Notes under the pieces: model-generated
Seen by the model: the letters and a program-made list of their open reading frames with translations, nothing else
Databases searched by the model: none
Told to the model about the DNA's origin: nothing
In this document: positions 1 to 8,757 of the stretch, in pieces
Position numbering within the stretch: position 1 is the stretch's first letter
Layout of the letters: every line of letters begins with the position of its first letter
Source of the DNA: G051132615 sp051132615
GTDB lineage: Bacteria; Pseudomonadota; Gammaproteobacteria; Burkholderiales; Neisseriaceae
DNA length: 64,000 nt
Assembly: GCF_051132615.1 (NCBI RefSeq)
Contig: NZ_CP152375.1
Span: forward strand, 248,001 to 312,000
Reading direction: 5' to 3'
Program-made: the position numbers and the translations under genes

Positions 1-5
1 CCTTT

Positions 6-1262
6 TTACTCTGCAGCTGTTTCTTCAGTTGCTGTAACTTCGTTAGCAGCACCTGCAGTTGCTTTTGGTGCAAAGAACATGGCAATAAAAATTGCTATAA
101 TCCCACCACCAATTTTACCAACAATCATAGGGGTAATCATTGCAGAAGCTGCACCACCATCAACGCCAGCAACAAAACCTAAGTGATCACCTAAAGCAAA
201 TGCGGCACACACAGAGAATGCAACATTCAACACTTTACCACGGTCATCCATTTTACTCATCATGCCAAACATTGGAATATTATTGGCTAAAGTTGCAATC
301 ATACCAGCGACAGAAGACTCGTTCATTTTCAACAAACGACCAAACACCATTAATGGTTTTTCGAACCAACGTGTCAATAAAAACACCATTGGATAAGCGC
401 CTAATAAAACACAGGCAATAGAACCAATAGTTTCAATAGCGCTGGTAAACTCACCTTTACCGTGTGAAAAAATTGGATCCATTCCAGGAATAATCACTGT
501 ACCAGTTAACGCTTCGATTACTGATGAAGCTAATGCAAGAGTAATTAAAGCCACCAAACATTTAGCAAATACTTGGAAACCTTTAATCATGCCTTCTTGT
601 GCAATTTTTAATCCAACCACAATTAGAATTGCAAACAAGAATACGGGAATCATGTTTTTCAACAACATACTGATACTAAAATCAACAGGCTGACCATCTA
701 TTGTCACACCTAAAGCCATTGCGGTTAAGCCACCCAAAATACAACCAAGAGGAATAGCAACCATCCCAGCTAAAATACCTGTTGCCATAAACCGTTGATC
801 TTGTTTCCTGATGATACCCAAACCAACTGGAATAGAAAACACAATGGTTGCACCCATCATAGATGCAAGCAAAATACCAGAGTACATTGTTGCAGCCATA
901 TCACCATTTGAAAGTTTGCCCGCTAATGGATAACCACCCATATCAATAGCAAGAACAGTACCAGCAAACATGGCAGGATTCGCACCAAGTGCATTATAAA
1001 TAGGCGCTAAGATTCCTTGAAGCAAAGATGCCAAGACTGGAGCAAAAGCCATCATCCCAACCATTGCCAAACCCAAAGCACCCATCGCCATAAAACCTTC
1101 TTCAAACTGCTTTCCTGCACCTTCAAAAGAACGACCAATAACACCTAGCCCTACTTTCCCAAGAACAGCTTCAGCACCACCGAATTGATCCAATACGCGA
1201 TCAAATGCAGCGACTGCCATAAAGATCATCATAACCCAGACAATTACCTCATCAATACTCAT
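6..1262 (-). CDS. eutH: EutH, ethanolamine permease
   Basis: Integral inner-membrane protein of 418 residues that lets ethanolamine into the cell, mainly useful when external substrate is scarce or the pH is low. Almost the whole chain is hydrophobic and glycine-rich, with many predicted membrane spans, as in EutH (about 408 residues in enterobacteria). The tail after residue 400 is short, polar and Glu/Thr-rich. A GGGAGA ribosome site lies a few bases before the ATG. It follows eutG by 49 bases and is the last eut gene in view. In the enterobacterial order eutA, eutB and eutC come next, which would be beyond base 1. Identification rests on sequence style plus perfect operon position. Confidence 0.93.
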   Translation of the reverse strand: MSIDEVIVWVMMIFMAVAAFDRVLDQFGGAEAVLGKVGLGVIGRSFEGAGKQFEEGFMAMGALGLAMVGMMAFAPVLASLLQGILAPIYNALGANPAMFAGTVLAIDMGGYPLAGKLSNGDMAATMYSGILLASMMGATIVFSIPVGLGIIRKQDQRFMATGILAGMVAIPLGCILGGLTAMALGVTIDGQPVDFSISMLLKNMIPVFLFAILIVVGLKIAQEGMIKGFQVFAKCLVALITLALASSVIEALTGTVIIPGMDPIFSHGKGEFTSAIETIGSIACVLLGAYPMVFLLTRWFEKPLMVFGRLLKMNESSVAGMIATLANNIPMFGMMSKMDDRGKVLNVAFSVCAAFALGDHLGFVAGVDGGAASAMITPMIVGKIGGGIIAIFIAMFFAPKATAGAANEVTATEETAAE

Positions 1263-1311
1263 TTTGAGTCTCCCTATGTACTACTATAAAAGAAAAAACT
1301 TTATTTGCTTT

Positions 1312-2514
1312 TTAACGATTAAAGGCATGTCGGTAAACCTGTACGATTTGCGACTGAGAAACACTTCTTGGATTTGTTGGCAAACAATAATCTTTCATTG
1401 CCTCTTTTGCCATTGTTTCAAAGTCTTCTTCCTTACCACCTGCAACTGCAAGATTTCTTGGTAGCCCTAAATCAATAATTAATCCTTGTATAAACTGAAT
1501 AACTTCTTTGGACGACATTATTTCACCAGTTAAGGACAGACCGATATCAGAAAAATCCCTTTTACACACTAATTCATTAAAATCCATGATTGAAGGCAAC
1601 ATAATTGCATTTGCCACACCATGAGGAATTTTATAATTGGCACCAATTTGATGAGCCATAGCATGAGTTAAGCCTAAACCAGCATTAGAAAAAGCCACAC
1701 CAGCCATATAAGATGCTAAAGCCATAGATTCTCTTGCTTCAATATTATCACCTTGACCTGTTGCAATCGTTAAGGACTCACCAATCATACGTAATGCTTG
1801 ATAGGCTAAAGCGCGAGTAAGCGGTGTCGCTTTTTTTGCAACATAAGCCTCAATAGCATGAGTAAGGGCATCCACTCCTGTTGCAGCGGTAAATTCTGAT
1901 GGCAACTGCAACATCAAACAAGCATCAATAATGGCCAAATCAGGAATCAAATCTGCATGCGCAATCACTCTTTTTTGCAGAGAAACTGAATCAGTAATCA
2001 CAGTCACATTAGTTGCTTCTGATCCTGTACCAGCCGTTGTTGGTACAGCTATTAATGGCGCACGTTTATGGGTAATATTTTTTGCATTTAATAGTCCTGC
2101 CACATCTAAATGGGTATTCGCGGCCAACATGGCAATAGCTTTTGCAGAATCTAAAGCGGAACCACCACCAATAGCAATCATGCCGTTACAATTGGAACTG
2201 GTAAATTTACGTGCAGCATCCTCAACAACAATGCTTTCTGGCTCTCCTGGCGGCTGTGTATAGATCACATAACCGATATTATATGTTGCTAAAGAGCGGA
2301 ACATCGCTTCCGCCAAAGCCAACTTATCGACAATTTCATCAATTACGATAAATACACGCGAAATACCTCTAGCAGCAAGCGCTTCCCCCATACAGGCAAC
2401 AGCACCCGCGCCCATATAAGTATCTGAGGGTAAACTAAATTCTTTTACAGCACGAGCATTCATCAAATCTAATGCTCGATAAACAACTTGTCCAACATCC
2501 TGTTCTTTTAACAT
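1312..2514 (-). CDS. eutG: EutG, iron-type alcohol dehydrogenase
   Basis: Group III (iron-dependent) alcohol dehydrogenase of 400 residues that reduces acetaldehyde to ethanol with NADH. Inside the Eut shell this recycles NAD+ for EutE. Seen: the nucleotide-binding GGGSALDSAK segment near residue 120, the PTTAGTGSEATNVTVI segment near 160, and the metal-binding histidines in DALTHAIEAY and in GLTHAMAHQIGANYKIPHG. The first 20 residues form a short amphipathic helix like those that target enzymes to microcompartments. The ribosome site is weak (TTGGAA), 56 bases after eutJ. Family length is about 395. Confidence 0.93.
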   Translation of the reverse strand: MLKEQDVGQVVYRALDLMNARAVKEFSLPSDTYMGAGAVACMGEALAARGISRVFIVIDEIVDKLALAEAMFRSLATYNIGYVIYTQPPGEPESIVVEDAARKFTSSNCNGMIAIGGGSALDSAKAIAMLAANTHLDVAGLLNAKNITHKRAPLIAVPTTAGTGSEATNVTVITDSVSLQKRVIAHADLIPDLAIIDACLMLQLPSEFTAATGVDALTHAIEAYVAKKATPLTRALAYQALRMIGESLTIATGQGDNIEARESMALASYMAGVAFSNAGLGLTHAMAHQIGANYKIPHGVANAIMLPSIMDFNELVCKRDFSDIGLSLTGEIMSSKEVIQFIQGLIIDLGLPRNLAVAGGKEEDFETMAKEAMKDYCLPTNPRSVSQSQIVQVYRHAFNR

Positions 2515-2570
2515 AATAAATTTCCAATTTATCAGGTAGTCGTTTAGTGTCTAAAATTTCAAAAGTGATT

Positions 2571-3395
2571 CTATTTTTTTCTATATGCAGCAATAGCAAA
2601 TGGTGTTAGGAAAATAGGATTATCCGGTAAAACAACTATGTGTTCTGGAAATTCCTGTTCAAATAATTCTCGTACACCTGGCAAGGCACAAGAACCTCCT
2701 GAAAGATAAAGTGATTTTACTTTATGACCTTTGATATGCTCACGAACAATATCGGCCATTTTTTGAAATACAGGTCTGACAATCGGCCACACCTCTTTGC
2801 CTTTAGAAAGCTTTAGTGCTTCCGCATCTTCTAATGATAAATCCTGACTACCTGCAATAGTTAATGTAACATGTCTTCCGCCAGTTGGTTCATCTCCTGA
2901 GTAAATAACTTTCCCTTTACTCAGCACAGCAATACCTGTTGTACCGCCACCAATATCAACCACAGCAGCATTATCCAATGCCAGTAAATTTGCAACTGCA
3001 GAGGGCTCATCAATGACAGCTGAAACCTCTAATCCAGCAGCCTCTAATACATTAACCGAAATTCTAGGGTCTGTTCCTGGAGGGAAAGATGTATTTGCCT
3101 CAGTAAATTGAACCCCTAATTTTGCTTCCAATTGAGCTAATTGTTTACGAACAATACTCATTGCCCCATGAAAGTTTAATACAACACCATCTCGTACAAC
3201 ATCTGCCCATTCAAGACAAACGGCAACAGGTTTATTATTTTCATCTAAAACCATACTGACTACATCGCTGGTACCTAAATCTATACCCAAGCTTAATTTA
3301 CCTTTTACCTTAACAGGTGTATCAGTATTTACAATACGGGCAGAAGTACTTAAACTTTTGGTGAGCCATTCAGGTACTGGATTGGATGTAGCCAT
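2571..3395 (-). CDS. eutJ: EutJ, Hsp70/actin-fold Eut protein
   Basis: A 274-residue protein of the Hsp70/actin ATPase fold (E. coli EutJ is about 278). Its exact job is unsettled; a chaperone role in the microcompartment is usually proposed. Three nucleotide-site segments are visible: GIDLGTSDVVSMV near residue 37, VVDIGGGTTGIAVL near 145, and LYLSGGSCALPGV near 235. It has no substrate-binding domain like DnaK. It lies between eutE and eutG, exactly as in Salmonella. The Shine-Dalgarno is poor, so it may depend on translation from upstream. Confidence 0.92.
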   Translation of the reverse strand: MATSNPVPEWLTKSLSTSARIVNTDTPVKVKGKLSLGIDLGTSDVVSMVLDENNKPVAVCLEWADVVRDGVVLNFHGAMSIVRKQLAQLEAKLGVQFTEANTSFPPGTDPRISVNVLEAAGLEVSAVIDEPSAVANLLALDNAAVVDIGGGTTGIAVLSKGKVIYSGDEPTGGRHVTLTIAGSQDLSLEDAEALKLSKGKEVWPIVRPVFQKMADIVREHIKGHKVKSLYLSGGSCALPGVRELFEQEFPEHIVVLPDNPIFLTPFAIAAYRKK

Positions 3396-3432
3396 ATATG
3401 TTGCCGTGCCTTTCTATCTAATACATCAAAAA

Positions 3433-4854
3433 TTACACAATACGTAATGCATCTACTGCGACACAACGACGTAAACGAACAAAAGTACGTGCAGAACTTA
3501 CACCTTCACCTGTTGGTGTAGAAATAGTCATGGTTGTCCAACCTTCACCACCAAAACCTAAACCTGCAATACAAGGGCCGTTTTTCACAAAAATCGTGGT
3601 ATTAATTAAATTTGCCATTTTATTCAAGTTTTCAAGGTTTCTTGAATGCATAGAAGCTGTATGCAAACAACCGCCCTCTAATTTAATGGCCAATTCAATT
3701 GCATGATCCACATTATCAGCACGAATAACTGGAAGAACAGGCATCATCAATTCTGTTACTGCAAATGGATGATTTGCGGGTGTTTCCACAAACAACAAAC
3801 GTGTGTCTTCAGGTACATTTAGACCAATCGCCGCAGCAATCTTAGCTGCATCACGCCCAACCCAATCACGGCTCACAGACCCTTTACCATTAGCATCAAT
3901 TTTTGTTAATAAAATTGACTCTAACTGTTTGGCTTGTTCAGCAGTTAATTCAACAGCTTTATTTTTCTTCATTTCTGCTTTTAACTGATCGCAAACTGAA
4001 GAAACAACAATGATTTCTTTTTCATCTGCACAAATAATATTATTGTCAAATGAAGCACCATAAACGATATCACGTGCAGCACGTGGAATATCAGCAGTTT
4101 CATCCACAACTGTAGGAGGATTACCTGCACCAGCAGCAATCAAGCGCTTATCAGTATGTTCACGTGCAGAATCCACAACTGCCTCACCACCTGTTACCAC
4201 CAATAATTTAATACCTGGGTAACGGAACAGGCGTTGTGCTGTTTCGATATTTGGCTTAAATACTGTAGTCAATACATTCGCAGGACCGCCAGCAGCAACA
4301 ATTGACTCATTAATCAACGAAATGGCACGTTGAGAAACTTTTTTTGCCGCAGGATGAGGGGCAAACACAACAGTATTACCAGCGGCAACCATACTGATCG
4401 CATTGTTAATAATTGTTGCCGCAGGATTTGTAGAAGGTGTTACTGACGCAATCACACCCCATGCTGCATTTTCAATTAAAGTCAAACCGTTGTCACCAGA
4501 TAATGCCTCTGGAGACAAACATTCTGTTCCGGGAGTAAATCGTGCCTGAGCAACGTTTTTAGCAATTTTATCATCAACTCGCCCCATGCCTGTTTCTTGG
4601 ACAGCCAACTCAGCAAGCTCTCTTGCGTGTTTTTCACCAGCATCACGAATCGCCTGAACAACACAATTACGCATTGCGACAGTATGTAATGCTTTTTGTG
4701 CTTGAAACGCTGCTGCAACAGCATCATCCAACTCTTCAAACACACCAGGTGCAACTTGTGCACCAGCGCTAGGTACTTGTGTATCTGGCGCATTGTTCAT
4801 GGAAGTCAATACTGCACGAACAATTTGCTCTATATTCTGTGTATTAATGTCCAC
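3433..4854 (-). CDS. eutE: EutE, CoA-acylating acetaldehyde dehydrogenase
   Basis: Converts acetaldehyde, CoA and NAD+ to acetyl-CoA and NADH inside the microcompartment. Seen: the aldehyde dehydrogenase fold, the VTPSTNPAATIINNA cofactor segment, and the catalytic cysteine in DNNIICADE, about residue 275. I place the start at a GTG (4852-4854) because AAGGAG lies six bases before it and the protein then begins MDINTQNIEQIVRAVL, matching EutE proteins and giving 473 residues (about 467 in E. coli). An in-frame ATG 33 bases upstream (484 residues) has no ribosome site. The N-terminal helix resembles an encapsulation peptide. Next downstream is eutJ. Confidence 0.94.
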   Translation of the reverse strand: MDINTQNIEQIVRAVLTSMNNAPDTQVPSAGAQVAPGVFEELDDAVAAAFQAQKALHTVAMRNCVVQAIRDAGEKHARELAELAVQETGMGRVDDKIAKNVAQARFTPGTECLSPEALSGDNGLTLIENAAWGVIASVTPSTNPAATIINNAISMVAAGNTVVFAPHPAAKKVSQRAISLINESIVAAGGPANVLTTVFKPNIETAQRLFRYPGIKLLVVTGGEAVVDSAREHTDKRLIAAGAGNPPTVVDETADIPRAARDIVYGASFDNNIICADEKEIIVVSSVCDQLKAEMKKNKAVELTAEQAKQLESILLTKIDANGKGSVSRDWVGRDAAKIAAAIGLNVPEDTRLLFVETPANHPFAVTELMMPVLPVIRADNVDHAIELAIKLEGGCLHTASMHSRNLENLNKMANLINTTIFVKNGPCIAGLGFGGEGWTTMTISTPTGEGVSSARTFVRLRRCVAVDALRIV

Positions 4855-4912
4855 AATCCACTCCTTAAAGGGCAGGCCATTACTCATACATAGCCAACCA
4901 TTTGTTATTTAT

Positions 4913-5200
4913 TTACTTGTGGTAAGCCACTTTATCCTTGATAACCACTTCATCAACAATGCCAATGATAGTCATATCAATAGGAACTTCATTATTAGCA
5001 GCTGCTCTACGAGCAGAGCTTCCCTGTACGACTAATACCCACTCGCCATTACCAGCACCAATGCTGTCTGAGGCAACATGGACATCACCTTTTGGTTTAC
5101 CATCAGAGTTAATTAAATCTACCACCAACAACTTATCATGCTCTAAACCTGCATGTTTGACAGTAGACACCACCTGACCAATAACAACTGCGAGTTCCAT
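4913..5200 (-). CDS. eutN: EutN, microcompartment vertex protein
   Basis: EutN/CcmL-family shell protein of 95 residues, which forms the pentamers or hexamers that close shell vertices. The N-terminal MELAVVIGQVVSTVKHAGL and the segment GAGNGEWVLVVQGSSAR are typical of the family, as is the length. It lies between eutM and eutE, 58 bases before the eutE GTG start. An AGAG ribosome site sits in front of the ATG. A strong hairpin separates it from eutM, so it is probably made in smaller amounts than eutM, as expected for a vertex protein. Confidence 0.94.
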   Translation of the reverse strand: MELAVVIGQVVSTVKHAGLEHDKLLVVDLINSDGKPKGDVHVASDSIGAGNGEWVLVVQGSSARRAAANNEVPIDMTIIGIVDEVVIKDKVAYHK

Positions 5201-5258
5201 ACTTGCTCTCTATGAAAAAATGGGTCATACATCATTTAAACTCTAGCAACACAAATTT

Positions 5259-5288
5259 TTCAGCGCTGATAAAATTCTCAGCGCTGAA
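5259..5288 (-). terminator. Intercistronic hairpin between eutM and eutN
   Basis: Perfect 11-bp inverted repeat TTCAGCGCTGA / TCAGCGCTGAA with an 8-base loop, starting 12 bases after the eutM stop. Each arm is itself nearly palindromic (CAGCGCTG). On the minus-strand transcript no proper U-run follows, so it is more likely an mRNA 3'-end stabiliser or leaky terminator than a full stop. Confidence 0.6.
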
Positions 5289-5299
5289 GTGGGCGATTA

Positions 5300-5593
5300 T
5301 TAGTCACCAATGTTGCCAGACATTTTAATTGGAAACAACTCTTCCAAATCTGCATGTGGACGAGGAATAACATGTACAGAAATAACCTCACCACCAACAC
5401 GTTGAGCTGCAGCAGCACCTGCATCAGTTGCAGCTTTACAAGCAGCTACGTCACCACGAACCATCGCAGTTACTAAACCGCCACCAATTTGTTTCACACC
5501 AACTAATTTTACTCGTGCAGCCTTAACCATTGCGTCAGACGCTTCAATCAATGCTACCAAGCCTTTAGTTTCAATCATGCCCAATGCTTCCAT
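5300..5593 (-). CDS. eutM: EutM, hexameric shell protein
   Basis: BMC-domain shell protein of 97 residues that forms the flat hexagonal tiles of the ethanolamine microcompartment and is usually the most abundant shell component. Seen: MEALGMIETKGLVALIEASD at the start, then VKQIGGGLVTAMVRGDVAACKAATDAG, quoted here in part, which holds the pore loop GGG. I start at the ATG at 5593 because GGAG lies just upstream and the family begins there. A longer reading frame adds 22 non-homologous residues. Stem-loops lie on both sides of the gene (5614-5634 and 5259-5288). Confidence 0.96.
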   Translation of the reverse strand: MEALGMIETKGLVALIEASDAMVKAARVKLVGVKQIGGGLVTAMVRGDVAACKAATDAGAAAAQRVGGEVISVHVIPRPHADLEELFPIKMSGNIGD

Positions 5594-5613
5594 TGTTTTT
5601 CTCCACTTAGTTA

Positions 5614-5634
5614 AAAACCCCCGAGTCGCTCGGG
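5614..5634 (-). terminator. Terminator-like hairpin between eutD and eutM
   Basis: On the minus-strand transcript the eutD-eutM gap contains CCCGAG-CGA-CTCGGG followed by GG and five Us, the layout of an intrinsic terminator. It lies inside the operon 20 bases before the eutM start, so it must be leaky, regulated, or a processing/stability element. The stem is short (6 bp) but entirely GC-rich apart from one A-T pair. Confidence 0.6.
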
Positions 5635-5655
5635 TCACAATACTACAAAAAAATA

Positions 5656-6639
5656 TCAACTTTTTATTGGACTCATTTTCATGGCCAACAAAGCTGTCTC
5701 TACCATATCCTCTGCACTACAACCGCGAGATAAGTCGTGCATAGGCGCTCTTAAACCTTGTATCATTGGTCCTAACGCTGCATAACCGCCTAATCGTTGT
5801 GCAATTTTGTAACCAATATTACCCGCTGCTAAGTTCGGGAAGACAAATACATTCGCATCTCCCGCCACAGGGCTATTGGGTACTTTTTGTGCTGCAACAC
5901 TTGGTACAAATGCTGCATCAAACTGTAACTCACCATCTACCAACAAAGAAGGCGCTCTTGATTTAACCAGCTCCGTCGCTGCTTGAACAGCTTCTGCTGC
6001 TGGATGTTTGGCACTGCCTTTACTTGAAAACGACAACATCGCCACTTTAGGTTGATTGCCTGTTAAATTCTGATAACTTGCTGCAGAAGCTAGAGCAATA
6101 TCAGCTAATTGTTCTGGCGTTGGTTCTGGAATAACGGCACAATCAGCAAACCCTAAAATTTTCCCTTCGTTTGGTGGCACCATAAAGAAAATAGAGGAAA
6201 CCGTTTTATTACCTTCCGATAAACCAATGATTCTTAATGCTGCTCTTAATACAGAAGCAGTAGAAGAAACATTACCACCAATACAATAGTCAGCTTCACC
6301 CATTTTTAACATCATGGCACTAAAATATAATGGATCAAGCAACTCTTTTTTCGCTTCTTCGCGAGACATGGTAGGTTTATCAGAGACACGTCTATCGATA
6401 AAGCTTTCTAGCCAAGATGAGTGTTCTGGATCAATAACCGAAACACCATCTAGTTTTAGACCATGTTGTTGGCAAAAATCTCTCATAGCAAATGGATTAG
6501 CTAATAAGATCGGTGAACCATACCCTTTTTCTACTAATTCAATTGCAGCACAAACAGAACGTTTGTCTAAACTATCAGGAAAAATAACACGTCCTGGGTG
6601 AGCTTTTGCCCAAATGGCAGCTTCTTCTACAATATTCAT
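5656..6639 (-). CDS. eutD: EutD, phosphotransacetylase
   Basis: Phosphate acetyltransferase of the Eut type, 327 residues (338 in E. coli). It turns acetyl-CoA and phosphate into acetyl phosphate and CoA, recycling CoA for EutE and feeding ATP synthesis through an acetate kinase. Seen: the VIFPDSLDKR segment near residue 19, the conserved GNVSSTASVLRAALRIIGL segment near 155, and the C-terminal GPMIQGLRAPMHDLSRGCS signature near 300. Its start overlaps the eutT stop by four bases (ATGA), so translation is coupled. Shorter than the multi-domain Pta of central metabolism. Confidence 0.94.
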   Translation of the reverse strand: MNIVEEAAIWAKAHPGRVIFPDSLDKRSVCAAIELVEKGYGSPILLANPFAMRDFCQQHGLKLDGVSVIDPEHSSWLESFIDRRVSDKPTMSREEAKKELLDPLYFSAMMLKMGEADYCIGGNVSSTASVLRAALRIIGLSEGNKTVSSIFFMVPPNEGKILGFADCAVIPEPTPEQLADIALASAASYQNLTGNQPKVAMLSFSSKGSAKHPAAEAVQAATELVKSRAPSLLVDGELQFDAAFVPSVAAQKVPNSPVAGDANVFVFPNLAAGNIGYKIAQRLGGYAALGPMIQGLRAPMHDLSRGCSAEDMVETALLAMKMSPIKS

Positions 6640-7493
6640 GTTCGTATATTCTCCAAATTAATTGTTTTCCCCTGTGTCGCCAAATAAGTCAAAATCATCA
6701 AAACATAGACAGCACTGCTTAAACGATTAAGTGCTTGCATAATATCAGGGCGTGTTACTTTATAATCACGAGTAATGTATATATCTGCCGCATACAACTC
6801 GGCTTCACGAATCTGCGCACGTAACACATTCAACCTAGCTACCTGAACACCTTGAGCCACATCAGGCATCAAATGATCATGTCCAAGATATTTTAACGGG
6901 TTATGAGATAATTTATGAATCATTTCATCTGTTAAGTCACCCAATGAAATGGATAACATCTCTTCCCCTGTTGCTTCTGCTTTTAATACATTACCTAATG
7001 CTGAACGCACATCTGACAAATAATGCATAAGTTGCGCAGAAAACCCATGTTTGCTATCAAGCTCCGTTTGCACCAACACTGCCTGAGCAATAACACTATC
7101 CAGTTTACCTCTAAACTTTAAGCGAGGGTCATTTTTTGAAACCAGATTATGAAAATCAATATGGGTTAATGTTTCTGGTTTCTTTTGTACCGATTGATGA
7201 CAAAGCAAACAACTACCTAACTCCCACTCATCAGTACTGGTCAATGGATTAACCTGCTTTAATGCAACGGTTTCTTTATCTTTTGCTGCAACCAACTGAT
7301 TTTCTGCATTTTCATTTTTTAAGAAGGTTCTACCTTCCTCATCAACATATTTAATGATGATTTTTCTATCATCCAATAAACCCTGTGCAGCTGGCGTTAA
7401 ACGCGAATCTAAAGGCAAATGCAATTCTGTACCATGCCCCAAGCTAAAACGCTCTCTTAACCAGTTTTCAGTAATGTAAGGTCCCATACCCAT
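6636..7493 (-). CDS. eutT: EutT, cob(I)alamin adenosyltransferase
   Basis: Adenosylates cob(I)alamin to supply coenzyme B12 for ethanolamine ammonia-lyase (EutBC). 285 residues against about 267 in Salmonella. The N-terminal ITENWLRERF and HLPLDSRLTPAAQ segments and the C-terminal RPDIMQALNRLSSAVYVLM segment are family-typical. The classical HX11CCX2C metal motif reads N82-X11-S94-C95-X2-C98 here, so the histidine and first cysteine are replaced. The enzyme may be metal-independent, may use other ligands, or may be weak. AAAGGA precedes the ATG. It sits 17 bases after eutQ and overlaps eutD by four bases. Confidence 0.9.
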   Translation of the reverse strand: MGMGPYITENWLRERFSLGHGTELHLPLDSRLTPAAQGLLDDRKIIIKYVDEEGRTFLKNENAENQLVAAKDKETVALKQVNPLTSTDEWELGSCLLCHQSVQKKPETLTHIDFHNLVSKNDPRLKFRGKLDSVIAQAVLVQTELDSKHGFSAQLMHYLSDVRSALGNVLKAEATGEEMLSISLGDLTDEMIHKLSHNPLKYLGHDHLMPDVAQGVQVARLNVLRAQIREAELYAADIYITRDYKVTRPDIMQALNRLSSAVYVLMILTYLATQGKTINLENIRT

Positions 7494-7510
7494 AATACGA
7501 TCCTTTAAAC

Positions 7511-8269
7511 TTATTGTTCTAAATAGTTAGCAGGATAAGTCACAAAGAAAAAGCGTACTGAACTTGGGGTACCAAACTGAATACTTGAATTTTTAGGAAT
7601 AAAAATCACATCTCCAGCTTTAGCAATACTGGTTTCACCACCACAAACAATGTGCAATTCACCTTCTAAAACAATATCTACTTCATCATAATTTAAGGTC
7701 CAAGGGAAAAAGCAATTTTTCCAACTCATAAAACCTGCTGCCATGGAACTACCATCTGCAGCAGTAATCACGTCAGCCAAACCAATTTGGTTTTCTTTGC
7801 CTGCTTCTTCAAACAAGCCCATTTGTACACTATTACCTTTAACGCGTTTGATGCGTTGTTTGGTCACATGAATAGGGTTATTGTCTGTGTTATCAGATAC
7901 TGTACCTAAATTTTTCTCTCCCATTAATTTACGAACCAATTGATCAATAACATCACTTGGCACCGAATTAGGAGGCAGTTGGGCAATAACCGCGGCACGA
8001 ATTTTTGCAACATCGTCATCGACAGCCACATTACTTTGTGTTTGACAAGCACCAGAAGACACCACTTTCACCTGTGCAGCAGGAGCACTTGGCTTAGCAT
8101 TACCACACACGGCAACATTAGATAAAACTTCTGTCAACTCAACACCTAGCTCTTCTGCAACCATACGTGCTTCTGGTGTCACAATACATTCAGGAATCAC
8201 TGCTTCAATTTGTTTTTTACCTTCCTGAGCTGCCTGACGGACAGATTCTGCTGTAATAAGACGTTTCAT
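7511..8269 (-). CDS. eutQ: EutQ, cupin-fold Eut protein (acetate kinase)
   Basis: A 252-residue protein with a variable N-terminal half and a C-terminal single cupin domain (about residues 140-250). In Salmonella EutQ has acetate kinase activity, making ATP from the acetyl phosphate produced by EutD, and it also affects microcompartment assembly. Seen: the MKRLITAESVRQAAQEGKK start, a flexible Ala/Pro/Ser-rich linker near residues 55-75, and the cupin segments DEVDIVLEGELHIV and AGDVIFIPKNSSIQFGTP. AAGGAG lies ten bases before the ATG. It lies between eutP and eutT, as expected. Confidence 0.92.
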   Translation of the reverse strand: MKRLITAESVRQAAQEGKKQIEAVIPECIVTPEARMVAEELGVELTEVLSNVAVCGNAKPSAPAAQVKVVSSGACQTQSNVAVDDDVAKIRAAVIAQLPPNSVPSDVIDQLVRKLMGEKNLGTVSDNTDNNPIHVTKQRIKRVKGNSVQMGLFEEAGKENQIGLADVITAADGSSMAAGFMSWKNCFFPWTLNYDEVDIVLEGELHIVCGGETSIAKAGDVIFIPKNSSIQFGTPSSVRFFFVTYPANYLEQ

Positions 8270-8309
8270 AATTCCAAGGCTCCTTAAATTTTCATTCTTT
8301 CAATACTGC

Positions 8310-8753
8310 TCATTTAAGTAAATAATTACGTAATTCATCAATACTACTAGGGTCTGTGTTTGATACTCGGAAAATTTTCCCTTTTACCCCATTGCTACGC
8401 AACATTTCTTCAATCTGATCTGGATCTACATTTTCTAAATCTGTCTTGGTAATTACTGTGACCAGATTTTTATCTCCATATATATCTAATAATCCTGGTG
8501 GCAACCTACACTGTAATTCATTGCACGGGTGCACATAAACAATTGTATCTATATCACTGGCTGTATTGATTAAAGCATGATAAAGACGAGGATGGCTAAA
8601 ATACTCACCTGGTGTGTCCACACCAACCTCTCCACCGTACTCAACTGCCTGAGTTTTTCTTACATCACCCTCTCTATCCAATAGGGCTTTAAACAAGGTA
8701 GATTTACCTGCTTCAATAGGGCCTATTAACATAAAAGAAGGTTTACTATTCAT
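8310..8753 (-). CDS. eutP: EutP, P-loop Eut protein
   Basis: Small GTPase-like P-loop protein, 147 residues from the ATG at 8753 (the family is about 159). The Walker A motif GPIEAGKST is at residues 10-18, and the nucleotide-specificity segment VITKTDLE, an NKxD variant reading TKTD, is near residue 107. EutP of Salmonella has acetate kinase activity; a role in shell assembly has also been proposed. A GTG 24 bases upstream is in frame but would overlap eutS, and the family starts close to the P-loop, so the ATG is preferred. Its ribosome site is weak. The eutS stop is four bases away, implying coupling. Confidence 0.9.
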   Translation of the reverse strand: MNSKPSFMLIGPIEAGKSTLFKALLDREGDVRKTQAVEYGGEVGVDTPGEYFSHPRLYHALINTASDIDTIVYVHPCNELQCRLPPGLLDIYGDKNLVTVITKTDLENVDPDQIEEMLRSNGVKGKIFRVSNTDPSSIDELRNYLLK

Positions 8754-8757
8754 TTTA

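Noticed and set aside
1264..1464. 66-residue plus-strand ORF over the eutG end
   Set aside because: It is a shadow of eutG on the other strand with no ribosome site.
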